A stretch of 41,999 nucleotides of DNA from assembly GCF_000935045.1 (NCBI RefSeq), contig NZ_JYKS01000062.1, forward strand, positions 1 to 41,999, given 5' to 3'. Below the pieces are notes generated by a model. The model did not search any database, was not told the DNA's origin, and worked only from the letters and a program-made list of their open reading frames with translations. The translations under genes were made by a program, and so were the position numbers. The stretch is from Pseudomonas sp. 10-1B. GTDB taxonomy: Bacteria > Pseudomonadota > Gammaproteobacteria > Pseudomonadales > Pseudomonadaceae. This document shows, piece after piece, positions 17,026 to 24,946 of the stretch; the first letter of the stretch is position 1; each line of letters starts with the position of its first letter.

Positions 17026-17997
17026 ATGAGCGGCAAGCCCCCTGCAATATTCCTGATGGGCCCGACGGCGGCCGGCAAGACCGACTTGGCCATCGAACTG
17101 AGCAAAGTGCTGCCATGCGAGCTGATCAGTGTCGACTCGGCACTGGTCTATCGCGGCATGGACATCGGTTCGGCCAAGCCGTCGAAGGAAATTCTCGCCG
17201 CCCACCCGCACCGGCTGATCGACATTCGCGATCCGGCCGAGAGCTACTCGGCCGCGCAGTTCCGCGCCGACGCCCTGGCGGCCATGGCCGAGATCAGCGC
17301 GCGCGGCAAGATCCCGCTGCTGGTCGGCGGCACCATGCTTTATTACAAGGCGTTGCTTGATGGTTTGGCCGACATGCCGGCGGCCGATGCCGCGGTGCGG
17401 GCCGAGCTGGAGGCCCAGGCCGAAGCCCTGGGCCTGGCCGAGCTGCACCGCCAGCTGGCCGAGGTCGACCCGGAGTCGGCGGCGCGTATCCACCCCAACG
17501 ACCCGCAGCGGCTGATTCGGGCGCTGGAGGTGTACCGGGTGAGTGGCGAGAGCATGACCGCACATCGTCAACGTCAATTCGCGGAAAGTCGCGGCGCAGA
17601 CGCAGGCGCCGGCGGACATTTGCCCTATACTGTCGCGAGTTTGGCGATTGCTCCTACAGATCGTCACATTTTGCATCAGCGAATTGCGTTACGATTTTCA
17701 CAGATGCTGGAACAGGGCTTCGTCGACGAGGTCCGATCGCTGCGAGCCAGAAGTGACTTGCACGCCGGGCTGCCGTCTATACGGGCAGTGGGCTATCGGC
17801 AGGTCTGGGATTACCTGGATGGCAAGCTGACTGAGAATGAGATGCGTGAACGCGGTATCATTGCTACCAGGCAGCTGGCCAAGCGGCAGTTCACCTGGTT
17901 GCGTGGCTGGCCTGAAGTGCATTGGCTCGACAGCCTGGCCTGCGACAATCTGTCCCGCACCTTGAAATACCTTGGGGCCATCTCCATATTGAGCTGA
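17026..17997 (+). CDS. miaA: tRNA dimethylallyltransferase MiaA
   Basis: Transfers dimethylallyl from DMAPP to A37 of UNN-decoding tRNAs. The 323-residue protein has the P-loop GPTAAGKTDLA from G12, a SVDSALVYRGMDIGSAKP segment with the substrate aspartate, and the GGTMLYYKALLDGL and RAVGYRQVWDYLDG motifs. ATG at 17026 lies one base after the mutL stop, so it is coupled to mutL. The 94-base gap to hfq is AT-rich compared with its surroundings and probably carries an additional hfq promoter, although no hexamer pair is convincing. Confidence 0.97.
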   Translation: MSGKPPAIFLMGPTAAGKTDLAIELSKVLPCELISVDSALVYRGMDIGSAKPSKEILAAHPHRLIDIRDPAESYSAAQFRADALAAMAEISARGKIPLLVGGTMLYYKALLDGLADMPAADAAVRAELEAQAEALGLAELHRQLAEVDPESAARIHPNDPQRLIRALEVYRVSGESMTAHRQRQFAESRGADAGAGGHLPYTVASLAIAPTDRHILHQRIALRFSQMLEQGFVDEVRSLRARSDLHAGLPSIRAVGYRQVWDYLDGKLTENEMRERGIIATRQLAKRQFTWLRGWPEVHWLDSLACDNLSRTLKYLGAISILS

Positions 17998-18091
17998 GTC
18001 CCTGCTGATTGCCGTCTATTCTTGCGAAGGGGCGGCCTAATTTATCGATTTTCTTGATTTTCTATTATTTATCCTTACAGGAGTGCGGCAT

Positions 18092-18352
18092 ATGTCAAAA
18101 GGGCATTCGCTACAAGACCCTTACTTGAACACCTTGAGAAAAGAAAAGGTCCCGGTATCCATCTACCTGGTAAACGGCATCAAGCTGCAGGGCTCGATCG
18201 AATCCTTCGACCAGTTCGTGGTACTGCTGAAGAACACCGTCAGCCAGATGGTCTACAAGCACGCCATTTCGACCGTGGTTCCTGCTCGTCCGGTTCGTCT
18301 GCCAAGCCCGTCCGATTCCGAACACGGCGACAGCGAGCCAGGCAACGCCTGA
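18092..18352 (+). CDS. hfq: RNA-binding protein Hfq
   Basis: Sm-like hexameric RNA chaperone that pairs small RNAs with mRNAs and, in Pseudomonas, works with Crc in catabolite repression. The 86-residue protein keeps the proximal-face residues Q8, Q41, F42 and the YKH motif at 55-57, with Sm1 (about 15-45) and Sm2 (about 50-65). The C-terminal tail of about 20 residues is short and Ser/Asp/Glu-rich, as usual for pseudomonads. CAGGAGTG precedes the ATG at 18092. Confidence 0.99.
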   Translation: MSKGHSLQDPYLNTLRKEKVPVSIYLVNGIKLQGSIESFDQFVVLLKNTVSQMVYKHAISTVVPARPVRLPSPSDSEHGDSEPGNA

Positions 18353-18364
18353 TAGGAGCCTGCA

Positions 18365-19666
18365 TTGTTCTTTGAGCGCCACGGTGGTGGTGAGCGGGCG
18401 TTGCTCGTTCACTTGGAAGGTCAGAACCCTGAGGCGCGCGAAGACCCGCAGGAGTTTCAGGAGCTGGCATTGTCGGCCGGTGCCGACATCGTTTCGCTGG
18501 TCACGGTGGCAAGGCACCAGCCTTCCGCCAAATACCTGATTGGCAGCGGCAAGGTCGAGGAGTTGCACGACCTGGTCCATGCCGAGCAGGTAGACCTGGT
18601 GATTTTCAATCACACCCTCACGCCCAGTCAGGAGCGCAACCTCGAACGTGTGTTCGAGTGTCGTGTGCTCGACCGTACCGGGCTGATCCTCGATATCTTC
18701 GCCCAGCGGGCGCGTACCCATGAAGGCAAGCTGCAGGTCGAACTGGCCCAGCTCGAGCACATGAGCACGCGGCTGGTGCGCGGCTGGACCCACCTTGAGC
18801 GGCAAAAAGGGGGTATCGGCTTGCGTGGCCCGGGTGAAACCCAGCTGGAAACCGACCGCCGCCTGTTGCGGGTGCGCATACGCCAGATCAAGTCACGCCT
18901 GGAGAAGGTGCGCAGCCAGCGCGAGCAGGCGCGTCGTGGGCGCAAGCGCGCGGATATCCCTTCGGTGTCGCTGGTGGGCTATACCAACGCCGGCAAGTCC
19001 ACGCTGTTCAACGCCCTGACCGAATCCGAGGTGTATGCCGCGGACCAGTTGTTCGCCACCCTCGATCCGACCTTGCGCCGGCTCGAGCTCAACGACCTGG
19101 GGCCGATCGTGCTGGCCGACACCGTGGGCTTCATTCGCCACCTGCCGCACAAGCTGGTCGAGGCATTTCGGGCTACGCTCGAAGAGTCGAGCAACTCCGA
19201 CCTGCTGCTGCACGTGATCGACGCCCACGAGCCAGAGCGCATGGAGCAGATCGAGCAGGTGCTGGCCGTGTTGAGCGAGATTGGTGCCGAAGGGTTGCCG
19301 ATCCTCGAGGTGTATAACAAACTCGACTTGCTCGAAGATGTCGAGCCGCAGATCCAGCGCAATGCCGATGGCAAGCCGGAACGGGTCTGGGTATCGGCAC
19401 GCGATGGGCGTGGCCTGGAGCTGGTTGGCCAGGCGATTGCCGAGTTGCTGGGGGATGATCTGTTTGTCGGTACCCTGTGTCTGGAGCAACGTTTTGCCCG
19501 CTTGCGCGCGCAATTCTTTGCCCTGGGGGCCGTGCAGAGTGAGGAGCATGATGAAGAAGGGCGCAGCCTGCTGAGCGTGCGACTGCCCATGGTCGAACTG
19601 AATCGCCTGGTCAGCCGCGAAGGCATGGAGCCGCAAGTGTTTGTCGAGCAACACACTTTGCAATAA
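18365..19666 (+). CDS. hflX: Ribosome-associated GTPase HflX
   Basis: GTPase that splits stalled or stressed ribosomes. The 433-residue protein has the N-terminal HflX domain (about 1-195) with the glycine-rich loop GGIGLRGPGETQLE, a basic coiled region (RIRQIKSRLEKVRSQREQAR), then the GTPase domain with VGYTNAGKSTLFNAL near 204, DTVGFIRHLPH (G3) and NKLD (G4). The start is TTG at 18365, 12 bases after the hfq stop and preceded by TAGGAGCC. No ATG or GTG gives a better fit, and the FFERHGGGERALLVHL start matches the family. The unusual start codon may lower its yield relative to Hfq. Confidence 0.95.
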   Translation: MFFERHGGGERALLVHLEGQNPEAREDPQEFQELALSAGADIVSLVTVARHQPSAKYLIGSGKVEELHDLVHAEQVDLVIFNHTLTPSQERNLERVFECRVLDRTGLILDIFAQRARTHEGKLQVELAQLEHMSTRLVRGWTHLERQKGGIGLRGPGETQLETDRRLLRVRIRQIKSRLEKVRSQREQARRGRKRADIPSVSLVGYTNAGKSTLFNALTESEVYAADQLFATLDPTLRRLELNDLGPIVLADTVGFIRHLPHKLVEAFRATLEESSNSDLLLHVIDAHEPERMEQIEQVLAVLSEIGAEGLPILEVYNKLDLLEDVEPQIQRNADGKPERVWVSARDGRGLELVGQAIAELLGDDLFVGTLCLEQRFARLRAQFFALGAVQSEEHDEEGRSLLSVRLPMVELNRLVSREGMEPQVFVEQHTLQ

Positions 19667-19762
19667 ATGCTCGTCGAGGTCGCCGGGCAGCAGTGACAGG
19701 CATTCTGTAGCATTGGACGGCGCGCCGTGGGCGCGTCTTTGCTTTATCAGATGGAGAGCGCT

Positions 19763-20941
19763 ATGGCTTGGAACGAGCCGGGTGGCAACTCGAACAATCA
19801 GGATCCCTGGGGCGGCCGCCGTGGTGGCGGTGGCGGCGGCGGTGACAAGAAAGGTCCGCCGGATCTGGACGAGGCCTTCCGCAAATTGCAGGACAGCCTG
19901 AATGGCATGTTCGGCAGTGGCAAGAAACGTGGCGGCGGTGACCGCAATGTCGGCAAGGGCGGTGGCCTGGGCCTGCTGGGCATCGGCCTGGCGGTGCTGG
20001 CTGCCATCTGGCTGTACAGCGCCGTGTACGTGGTCGACGAGCAGGAGCAGGCCGTGGTGCTGCGCTTCGGCAAGTACTATGAGACGGTCGGTCCCGGCCT
20101 GAACATCTACTTCCCGCCGATCGATCGCAAGTACATGGAAAACGTCACGCGTGAGCGTGCCTACACCAAGCAGGGGCAGATGCTGACCGAAGACGAGAAT
20201 ATCGTCGAGGTGCCGCTGACCGTCCAGTACAAGATCAGCAACCTGCAGGACTTCGTGCTCAACGTCGACCAGCCTGAGGTGAGCCTGCAGCACGCGACCG
20301 ACAGTGCCCTGCGCCACGTGGTGGGTTCCACCTCTATGGACCAGGTGCTGACCGAAGGCCGTGAGCAGATGGCCGTGGATATCCGCGAACGCCTGCAGCG
20401 CTTCCTCGACAACTACCGTACCGGTATCACCGTTACCCAGGTCAACGTACAGAGCGCGGCAGCCCCGCGTGAAGTGCAGGAAGCCTTCGACGACGTGATC
20501 CGTGCCCGCGAAGACGAGCAGCGTGCCCGCAACCAGGCCGAGTCCTACGCCAATGGCGTGGTGCCGGAGGCCCGTGGTCAGGCGCAGCGCATCATCGAGG
20601 ACGCCAACGGTTACCGCGACGAAGTCATCGCCCGGGCCAAGGGTGAGGCCGACCGCTTCACCAAGCTGGTTGCCGAGTACCACAAGGCACCTGACGTGAC
20701 CCGTCAGCGTCTGTACCTGGAGACCATGCAAGAGGTCTACAGCAATTCGAGCAAGGTCATGGTGGCCACCAAGGACGGGCAGAACAACCTGCTCTACCTG
20801 CCGCTGGACAAGATGGTCGAAGGCAGCCGCAACCCGTCCGCGCCAAGCAGTGTGTCGCCATCGGTGAACGATGCGGCCGCACGCGCGGTGCAGGACCTGC
20901 AACAGCAACAGCAGCCGCTGCGTACTAGGGAGAGCCGCTGA
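19763..20941 (+). CDS. hflK: FtsH protease modulator HflK
   Basis: Membrane-anchored SPFH-family protein that forms a large cage with HflC around FtsH. The 392-residue protein has a glycine-rich cytoplasmic N-terminus (GGRRGGGGGGGDKKG), one membrane segment (about 72-92), the SPFH/band-7 domain (about 95-260) and a helical C-terminal part, ending in a Gln-rich tail. The ATG at 19763 follows ATGGAGAGC and gives the family-typical MAWNEPGGN. An in-frame ATG at 19727 is rejected for lack of a binding site. The stop codon overlaps the first base of hflC. Confidence 0.97.
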   Translation: MAWNEPGGNSNNQDPWGGRRGGGGGGGDKKGPPDLDEAFRKLQDSLNGMFGSGKKRGGGDRNVGKGGGLGLLGIGLAVLAAIWLYSAVYVVDEQEQAVVLRFGKYYETVGPGLNIYFPPIDRKYMENVTRERAYTKQGQMLTEDENIVEVPLTVQYKISNLQDFVLNVDQPEVSLQHATDSALRHVVGSTSMDQVLTEGREQMAVDIRERLQRFLDNYRTGITVTQVNVQSAAAPREVQEAFDDVIRAREDEQRARNQAESYANGVVPEARGQAQRIIEDANGYRDEVIARAKGEADRFTKLVAEYHKAPDVTRQRLYLETMQEVYSNSSKVMVATKDGQNNLLYLPLDKMVEGSRNPSAPSSVSPSVNDAAARAVQDLQQQQQPLRTRESR

Positions 20942-21810
20942 TGAGCAATAGATCGCTGATCGCCCTGATCGCCGCCGTGGTTCTGGCCATCGTGGCCTGG
21001 AACAGTTTCTACATCGTGTCCCAGACCGAGCGTGCGGTACTGCTGCGCTTCGGTAAGGTGGTCGAGGCGGATGTCCAGCCGGGCCTGCACGTGAAGATTC
21101 CGTACGTGAACCAGGTACGCAAGTTCGACGCCCGCCTGATGACCCTCGACGCCCCGACCCAGCGGTTCCTGACCCTGGAGAAGAAAGCGGTGATGGTCGA
21201 CGCCTACGCCAAGTGGCGCGTCAAGGATGCCGAACGTTTCTACACCGCCACGTCCGGCATGAAGCAGATCGCCGACGAGCGTCTGTCGCGTCGTCTGGAA
21301 AGCGGCCTGCGTGACCAGTTCGGTAAACGCACCCTGCACGAGGTGGTGTCCGGTGAGCGTGACGCACTGATGGCTGACATCACTGCATCGCTGAACCGCA
21401 TGGCCGCCAAGGAGCTGGGTATCGAAGTGGTCGACGTGCGCGTCAAGGCCATCGACCTGCCGAAGGAAGTCAACCGCAGCGTGTTCGACCGTATGAGCAC
21501 CGAGCGTGAGCGGGAAGCCCGTGAGCACCGCGCCAAGGGTAACGAGCTGGCTGAAGGTATCCGTGCCGATGCCGACCGTCAGCGCCGTGTACTGCTGGCC
21601 GAGGCTTATCGCGAAGCGGAAGAAACCCGCGGTGACGGCGACGCCCAGGCGGCCTCCATCTACGCCAAGGCCTACACCCAGGACGCCGATTTCTATGCGT
21701 TCTACCGTAGCCTGCAGGCATACCGCGAGAGCTTCTCGAGCAAGAGCGACGTGCTGGTCCTGGACCCGAAGAACGAGTTCTTCCGTTACCTCGACAAGAG
21801 CAGGCCTTGA
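20941..21810 (+). CDS. hflC: FtsH protease modulator HflC
   Basis: Partner of HflK in the SPFH cage at the inner membrane. The 289-residue protein has an N-terminal membrane segment (about 5-25), the band-7 domain (about 25-190), and a long helix rich in Arg/Glu/Ala (RAKGNELAEGIRADADRQ). The ATG at 20941 shares a base with the hflK stop (TGATG), a standard coupling. Two hairpins follow the gene at 21843-21871 and 21907-21931. Confidence 0.97.
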   Translation: MSNRSLIALIAAVVLAIVAWNSFYIVSQTERAVLLRFGKVVEADVQPGLHVKIPYVNQVRKFDARLMTLDAPTQRFLTLEKKAVMVDAYAKWRVKDAERFYTATSGMKQIADERLSRRLESGLRDQFGKRTLHEVVSGERDALMADITASLNRMAAKELGIEVVDVRVKAIDLPKEVNRSVFDRMSTEREREAREHRAKGNELAEGIRADADRQRRVLLAEAYREAEETRGDGDAQAASIYAKAYTQDADFYAFYRSLQAYRESFSSKSDVLVLDPKNEFFRYLDKSRP

Positions 21811-21842
21811 TGCTCAGGCCCCTGAGTTGAATGAGGGATCAT

Positions 21843-21871
21843 CCCGCCTGGCAGCTAAAACACCAGGCGGG
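21843..21871 (+). other. Perfect 9-bp stem hairpin after hflC
   Basis: CCCGCCTGG (21843-21851) and CCAGGCGGG (21863-21871) are exact complements around an 11-base A-rich loop. No T tract follows, so it is not a classical terminator. It may stabilise the hflC 3' end ahead of the terminator at 21907. Confidence 0.6.
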
Positions 21872-21906
21872 GTGCATCCTGAATGAAAAGGGGTGTATGA
21901 TGAGGC

Positions 21907-21931
21907 AGCCGGGAAATTTCCCGGCTTTTTT
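21907..21931 (+). terminator. Rho-independent terminator of the hfq-hflC operon
   Basis: AGCCGGGAAATTTCCCGGCT is a perfect palindrome followed by a run of T residues ending at 21931. It marks the end of the superoperon. The rest of the 21811-22112 gap shows no gene I can support; the frame continuous with hisZ is open upstream of its start but has no recognisable sequence. Confidence 0.92.
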
Positions 21932-22112
21932 GCGTCTGCAAGGTTGATTGGCAAAGCGCCAGTTGACGGTTTGGTCAGGTCGCAAGGCAATTCGAGGGTA
22001 TTGGGTACGGTGGCTGCGCTGGGATCAGTGCTGCCTGCTGCTGTGCGCGATACCGGCTTTACTGACGGCTCGCCTGCTGGCAAGCCACCCGGACCAGAGG
22101 GGAAATGGCGTA

Positions 22113-23300
22113 ATGGCAACGGTAGACCGCTGGCTGCTGCCAGATGGCATCGAGGAAGTACTGCCACCTGAGGCTGCGCGCATCGAGATCGCGCGCCGCC
22201 AGGTGTTGGACCTGTTCCAGAGTTGGGGCTACGAACTGGTCGTCACCCCGCATATCGAGTACCTGGAGTCGCTGCTCACCGGCGCCGGCCAGGACCTGGA
22301 TCAGCGCACCTTCAAGGTAGTGGACCCGCAGTCCGGCCGCCTGATGGGCTTCCGCGCCGACTTCACCCCGCAGGTGGCGCGTATCGACGCCCACACCCTG
22401 CGTCGTGAAGGCCCAAGCCGCCTGTGCTACGCCGGCAGCGTACTGCACGCCCAGCCGCGTGCGCTTTCCACCTCGCGCAGCCCGATCCAGCTGGGTGCCG
22501 AGCTGTACGGCGATGCCAGCCCTACCAGCGATGTGGAAGTCATCAGCCTGATGCTCGCCACGCTGCAACTGGCCGATGTGCCGGATGTGCACATGGACCT
22601 CGGCCACGTCGGTATCTACCGCGGCCTGGCCCGTGCTGCCGGCTTGTCCGGTGCGGTCGAGCAGCAACTGTTCGATGCCATGCAACGCAAGGCCGTCGAT
22701 GAAGTGCAGGCGCTGACTGCCGACCTGCCGAAGGACCTGGGCAACATGCTGCGCGCGCTGGTCGAGCTGTGCGGTGGCCGTGAAGTGCTGGCCGAAGCCC
22801 GCGTGCGCCTGGGCCGTGCCCCGGCCAGCGTGCTGGCGGCGCTGGACGACCTGCTGGCGATCGCCGATCGCCTGGCCTCGCGCTACCCGGACCTGCCGCT
22901 GTACTTCGACCTCGGTGAGCTGCGCGGCTACCACTATCACACCGGCGTGGTGTTCGCCGTGTTCGTGCCTGGCGAAGGTCAATCGATCGCCCAGGGCGGC
23001 CGTTACGACGACATCGGCGCCGACTTTGGCCGGGCCCGCCCGGCCACCGGTTTCTCCACGGATTTGAAGACCCTGGTCACACTGGGGCGAGCGGAGGTCG
23101 TATTGCCAACTGGCGGCATCTGGATGCCGGACAGTGGCGACGCGGCCCTCTGGCAGCAAGTCTGCCAGTTGCGCAACGAGGGCCAGCGTGTGGTCCAGGC
23201 TCTGCCTGGCCAGCCGTTGAGTGCTGCTCTCGAGGCGGATTGTGATCGGCAATTGATTCAGCAAGACGGGCGCTGGCAGGTTCTGCCGCTGGCCCAGTGA
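22113..23300 (+). CDS. hisZ: ATP phosphoribosyltransferase regulatory subunit HisZ
   Basis: Histidyl-tRNA synthetase-like protein without aminoacylation, needed by the short-form HisG for the first step of histidine synthesis. The 395-residue protein has class II synthetase motifs (RRQVLDLFQSWGYELVVTP; GFRADFTPQVARIDA; the FDLGELRGYHYHTGVVF region) but no C-terminal anticodon-binding domain, so it is shorter than HisS. The ATG at 22113 follows GAGGGGAAATGG. A longer in-frame ORF from 21948 has no binding site and is rejected. PurA is 56 bases downstream. Confidence 0.95.
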   Translation: MATVDRWLLPDGIEEVLPPEAARIEIARRQVLDLFQSWGYELVVTPHIEYLESLLTGAGQDLDQRTFKVVDPQSGRLMGFRADFTPQVARIDAHTLRREGPSRLCYAGSVLHAQPRALSTSRSPIQLGAELYGDASPTSDVEVISLMLATLQLADVPDVHMDLGHVGIYRGLARAAGLSGAVEQQLFDAMQRKAVDEVQALTADLPKDLGNMLRALVELCGGREVLAEARVRLGRAPASVLAALDDLLAIADRLASRYPDLPLYFDLGELRGYHYHTGVVFAVFVPGEGQSIAQGGRYDDIGADFGRARPATGFSTDLKTLVTLGRAEVVLPTGGIWMPDSGDAALWQQVCQLRNEGQRVVQALPGQPLSAALEADCDRQLIQQDGRWQVLPLAQ

Positions 23301-23356
23301 GTTTCTGCGTCGGCAGTAGGCCGGCAACCAAGTTTGCGTGAATGAGGACCAATGTA

Positions 23357-24649
23357 ATGGGTAAGAATGTCGTCGTCCTGGGCACCCAGTGGGGTGATGA
23401 GGGCAAAGGCAAGATCGTCGATCTGCTGACCGAACATACTGCCGCCGTAGTGCGCTACCAGGGTGGCCACAACGCGGGTCACACCCTGGTGATCAACGGT
23501 GAAAAGACCGTTCTGCACCTGATTCCGTCCGGCATCCTGCGTGAAGGCGTACAGTGCCTGATCGGCAACGGCGTGGTCGTTGCCCCGGATGCCCTGATGC
23601 GTGAAATCACCAAGCTGGAAGAAAAGGGTGTACCGGTGCGTGAGCGCCTGCGCATCAGCCCGGCTGCGCCGCTGATCCTGTCGTACCACGTGGCCCTGGA
23701 CCAGGCCCGCGAAAAAGCCCGTGGCGAAGCCAAGATCGGCACCACCGGCCGTGGTATCGGCCCAGCCTACGAAGACAAGGTCGCACGCCGCGGCCTGCGG
23801 GTGGGCGACCTGTTCCACCGCGAGCGTTTCGCCGCCAAGCTCGGTGAGCTGCTGGACTACCACAACTTCCAGCTGGTGAACTACTACAAAGAGCCGGCCA
23901 TCGACTTCCAGCAGACCCTGGACGAGTGCATGGCCTACGCCGAACAGCTCAAGCCGATGATGCTCGACGTCACCGCCGAGCTGCACAACCTGCGTCGCGC
24001 CGGCAAGGACATCATGTTCGAAGGTGCCCAGGGCTCGCTGCTGGACATCGATCACGGTACCTACCCGTACGTCACCAGCTCCAACACCACTGCCGGCGGT
24101 ATCTCCACCGGTTCCGGCGTTGGCCCGATGTACCTCGACTACATCCTGGGTATCACCAAGGCCTATACCACTCGCGTGGGTTCCGGTCCGTTCCCGACCG
24201 AACTGTTCGACGAGACTGGCGCCACCTTGGCCAAGCGTGGCCACGAGTTCGGTTCCACCACTGGCCGTGCCCGTCGCTGCGGCTGGTTCGATGCCGTCAT
24301 CCTGCGTCGCGCCATCGACGTCAACAGCATCTCGGGCATCTGCCTGACCAAGCTGGACGTACTGGATGGCCTGGAAACCATCAACATCTGCGTTGGCTAC
24401 AAGAACGAGAACGGTGCCGTCATCGACGCACCTTCCGATGCCGACAGCTACATCGGCCTGGAGCCGGTGTACGAAGAGATGCCAGGCTGGAGCGAGTCGA
24501 CCCTGGGTGTGAAAACCCTGGAAGAGCTGCCGCAAGCTGCGCGTAACTACATCAAGCGCATCGAAGAGCTGGTTGGCGCGCCTATCGACATCATCTCGAC
24601 CGGCCCGGACCGCAACGAGACCATCGTGCTGCGTCATCCGTTCGCCTGA
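23357..24649 (+). CDS. purA: Adenylosuccinate synthetase
   Basis: GTP-dependent synthesis of adenylosuccinate from IMP and aspartate, the first committed step to AMP. The 430-residue protein has the P-loop-like GTQWGDEGKGK (9-19) with catalytic D14, the GGHNAGHT segment with catalytic histidine, TTGRGIGPAY, and the C-terminal GxTK-like GNPFPTE equivalent (GSGPFPTELFDE). The ATG at 23357 follows TGAGGACC; an upstream in-frame ATG at 23342 gives an atypical extension. A terminator follows at 24671. Confidence 0.98.
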   Translation: MGKNVVVLGTQWGDEGKGKIVDLLTEHTAAVVRYQGGHNAGHTLVINGEKTVLHLIPSGILREGVQCLIGNGVVVAPDALMREITKLEEKGVPVRERLRISPAAPLILSYHVALDQAREKARGEAKIGTTGRGIGPAYEDKVARRGLRVGDLFHRERFAAKLGELLDYHNFQLVNYYKEPAIDFQQTLDECMAYAEQLKPMMLDVTAELHNLRRAGKDIMFEGAQGSLLDIDHGTYPYVTSSNTTAGGISTGSGVGPMYLDYILGITKAYTTRVGSGPFPTELFDETGATLAKRGHEFGSTTGRARRCGWFDAVILRRAIDVNSISGICLTKLDVLDGLETINICVGYKNENGAVIDAPSDADSYIGLEPVYEEMPGWSESTLGVKTLEELPQAARNYIKRIEELVGAPIDIISTGPDRNETIVLRHPFA

Positions 24650-24670
24650 TCTGCCCTCCAGGCTGATCTG

Positions 24671-24704
24671 ACGCCGTGGCCCTGAAAGGGGCTGCGGCGT
24701 TTTC
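24671..24704 (+). terminator. Terminator after purA
   Basis: ACGCCGTGGCCC and GGGGCTGCGGCGT form an imperfect hairpin with a TGAA loop, followed by TTTTC. It ends the hisZ-purA unit. Confidence 0.75.
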
Positions 24705-24727
24705 ATTTGTGCGGTTATGCCTGCTCC

Positions 24728-24821
24728 GGCCCTATCGCCGGCAAGCCAGCTCCCACAGGTACTCCACAGGCCTCAAGGTATGTGCTGTACCTGTGGGAGC
24801 TGGCTTGCCGGCGATAGGGCC
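24728..24821. repeat. Perfect 35-bp inverted REP pair
   Basis: 24728-24762 and 24787-24821 are exact reverse complements (GGCCCTATCGCCGGCAAGCC core) around 24 bases. The same core pair recurs at 33948-34041. It occupies the gap between purA and the chemoreceptor gene. Confidence 0.93.
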
Positions 24822-24946
24822 GGTACAGGCAAGCATATTGCTGAACCTTGGCATTTATCCCTCCTGACCCCGGCACAACCCTTGCTGTAAGAAGTTTCTG
24901 TAGATGCCATCAGAATAGTGGCGCCAGAAAACACGAGGGTTTCACC

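Noticed and set aside
18893..20908. Minus-strand open frame of 671 codons across hflX and hflK
   Set aside because: It covers two certain plus-strand genes and is His/Leu/Gln-rich, typical of antisense frames in GC-rich DNA.
21932..22112. A small membrane-protein gene (DUF2065 type) expected between hflC and hisZ in some pseudomonads
   Set aside because: I checked the frames in this gap and saw no matching sequence; the open frame continuous with hisZ has no ribosome binding site or recognisable motif.
24888..24913. Possible FliA promoter before the chemoreceptor gene (TAAGAAGT ... GCCATCAG)
   Set aside because: The spacing is 10 instead of 11 and the -10 matches the consensus poorly.
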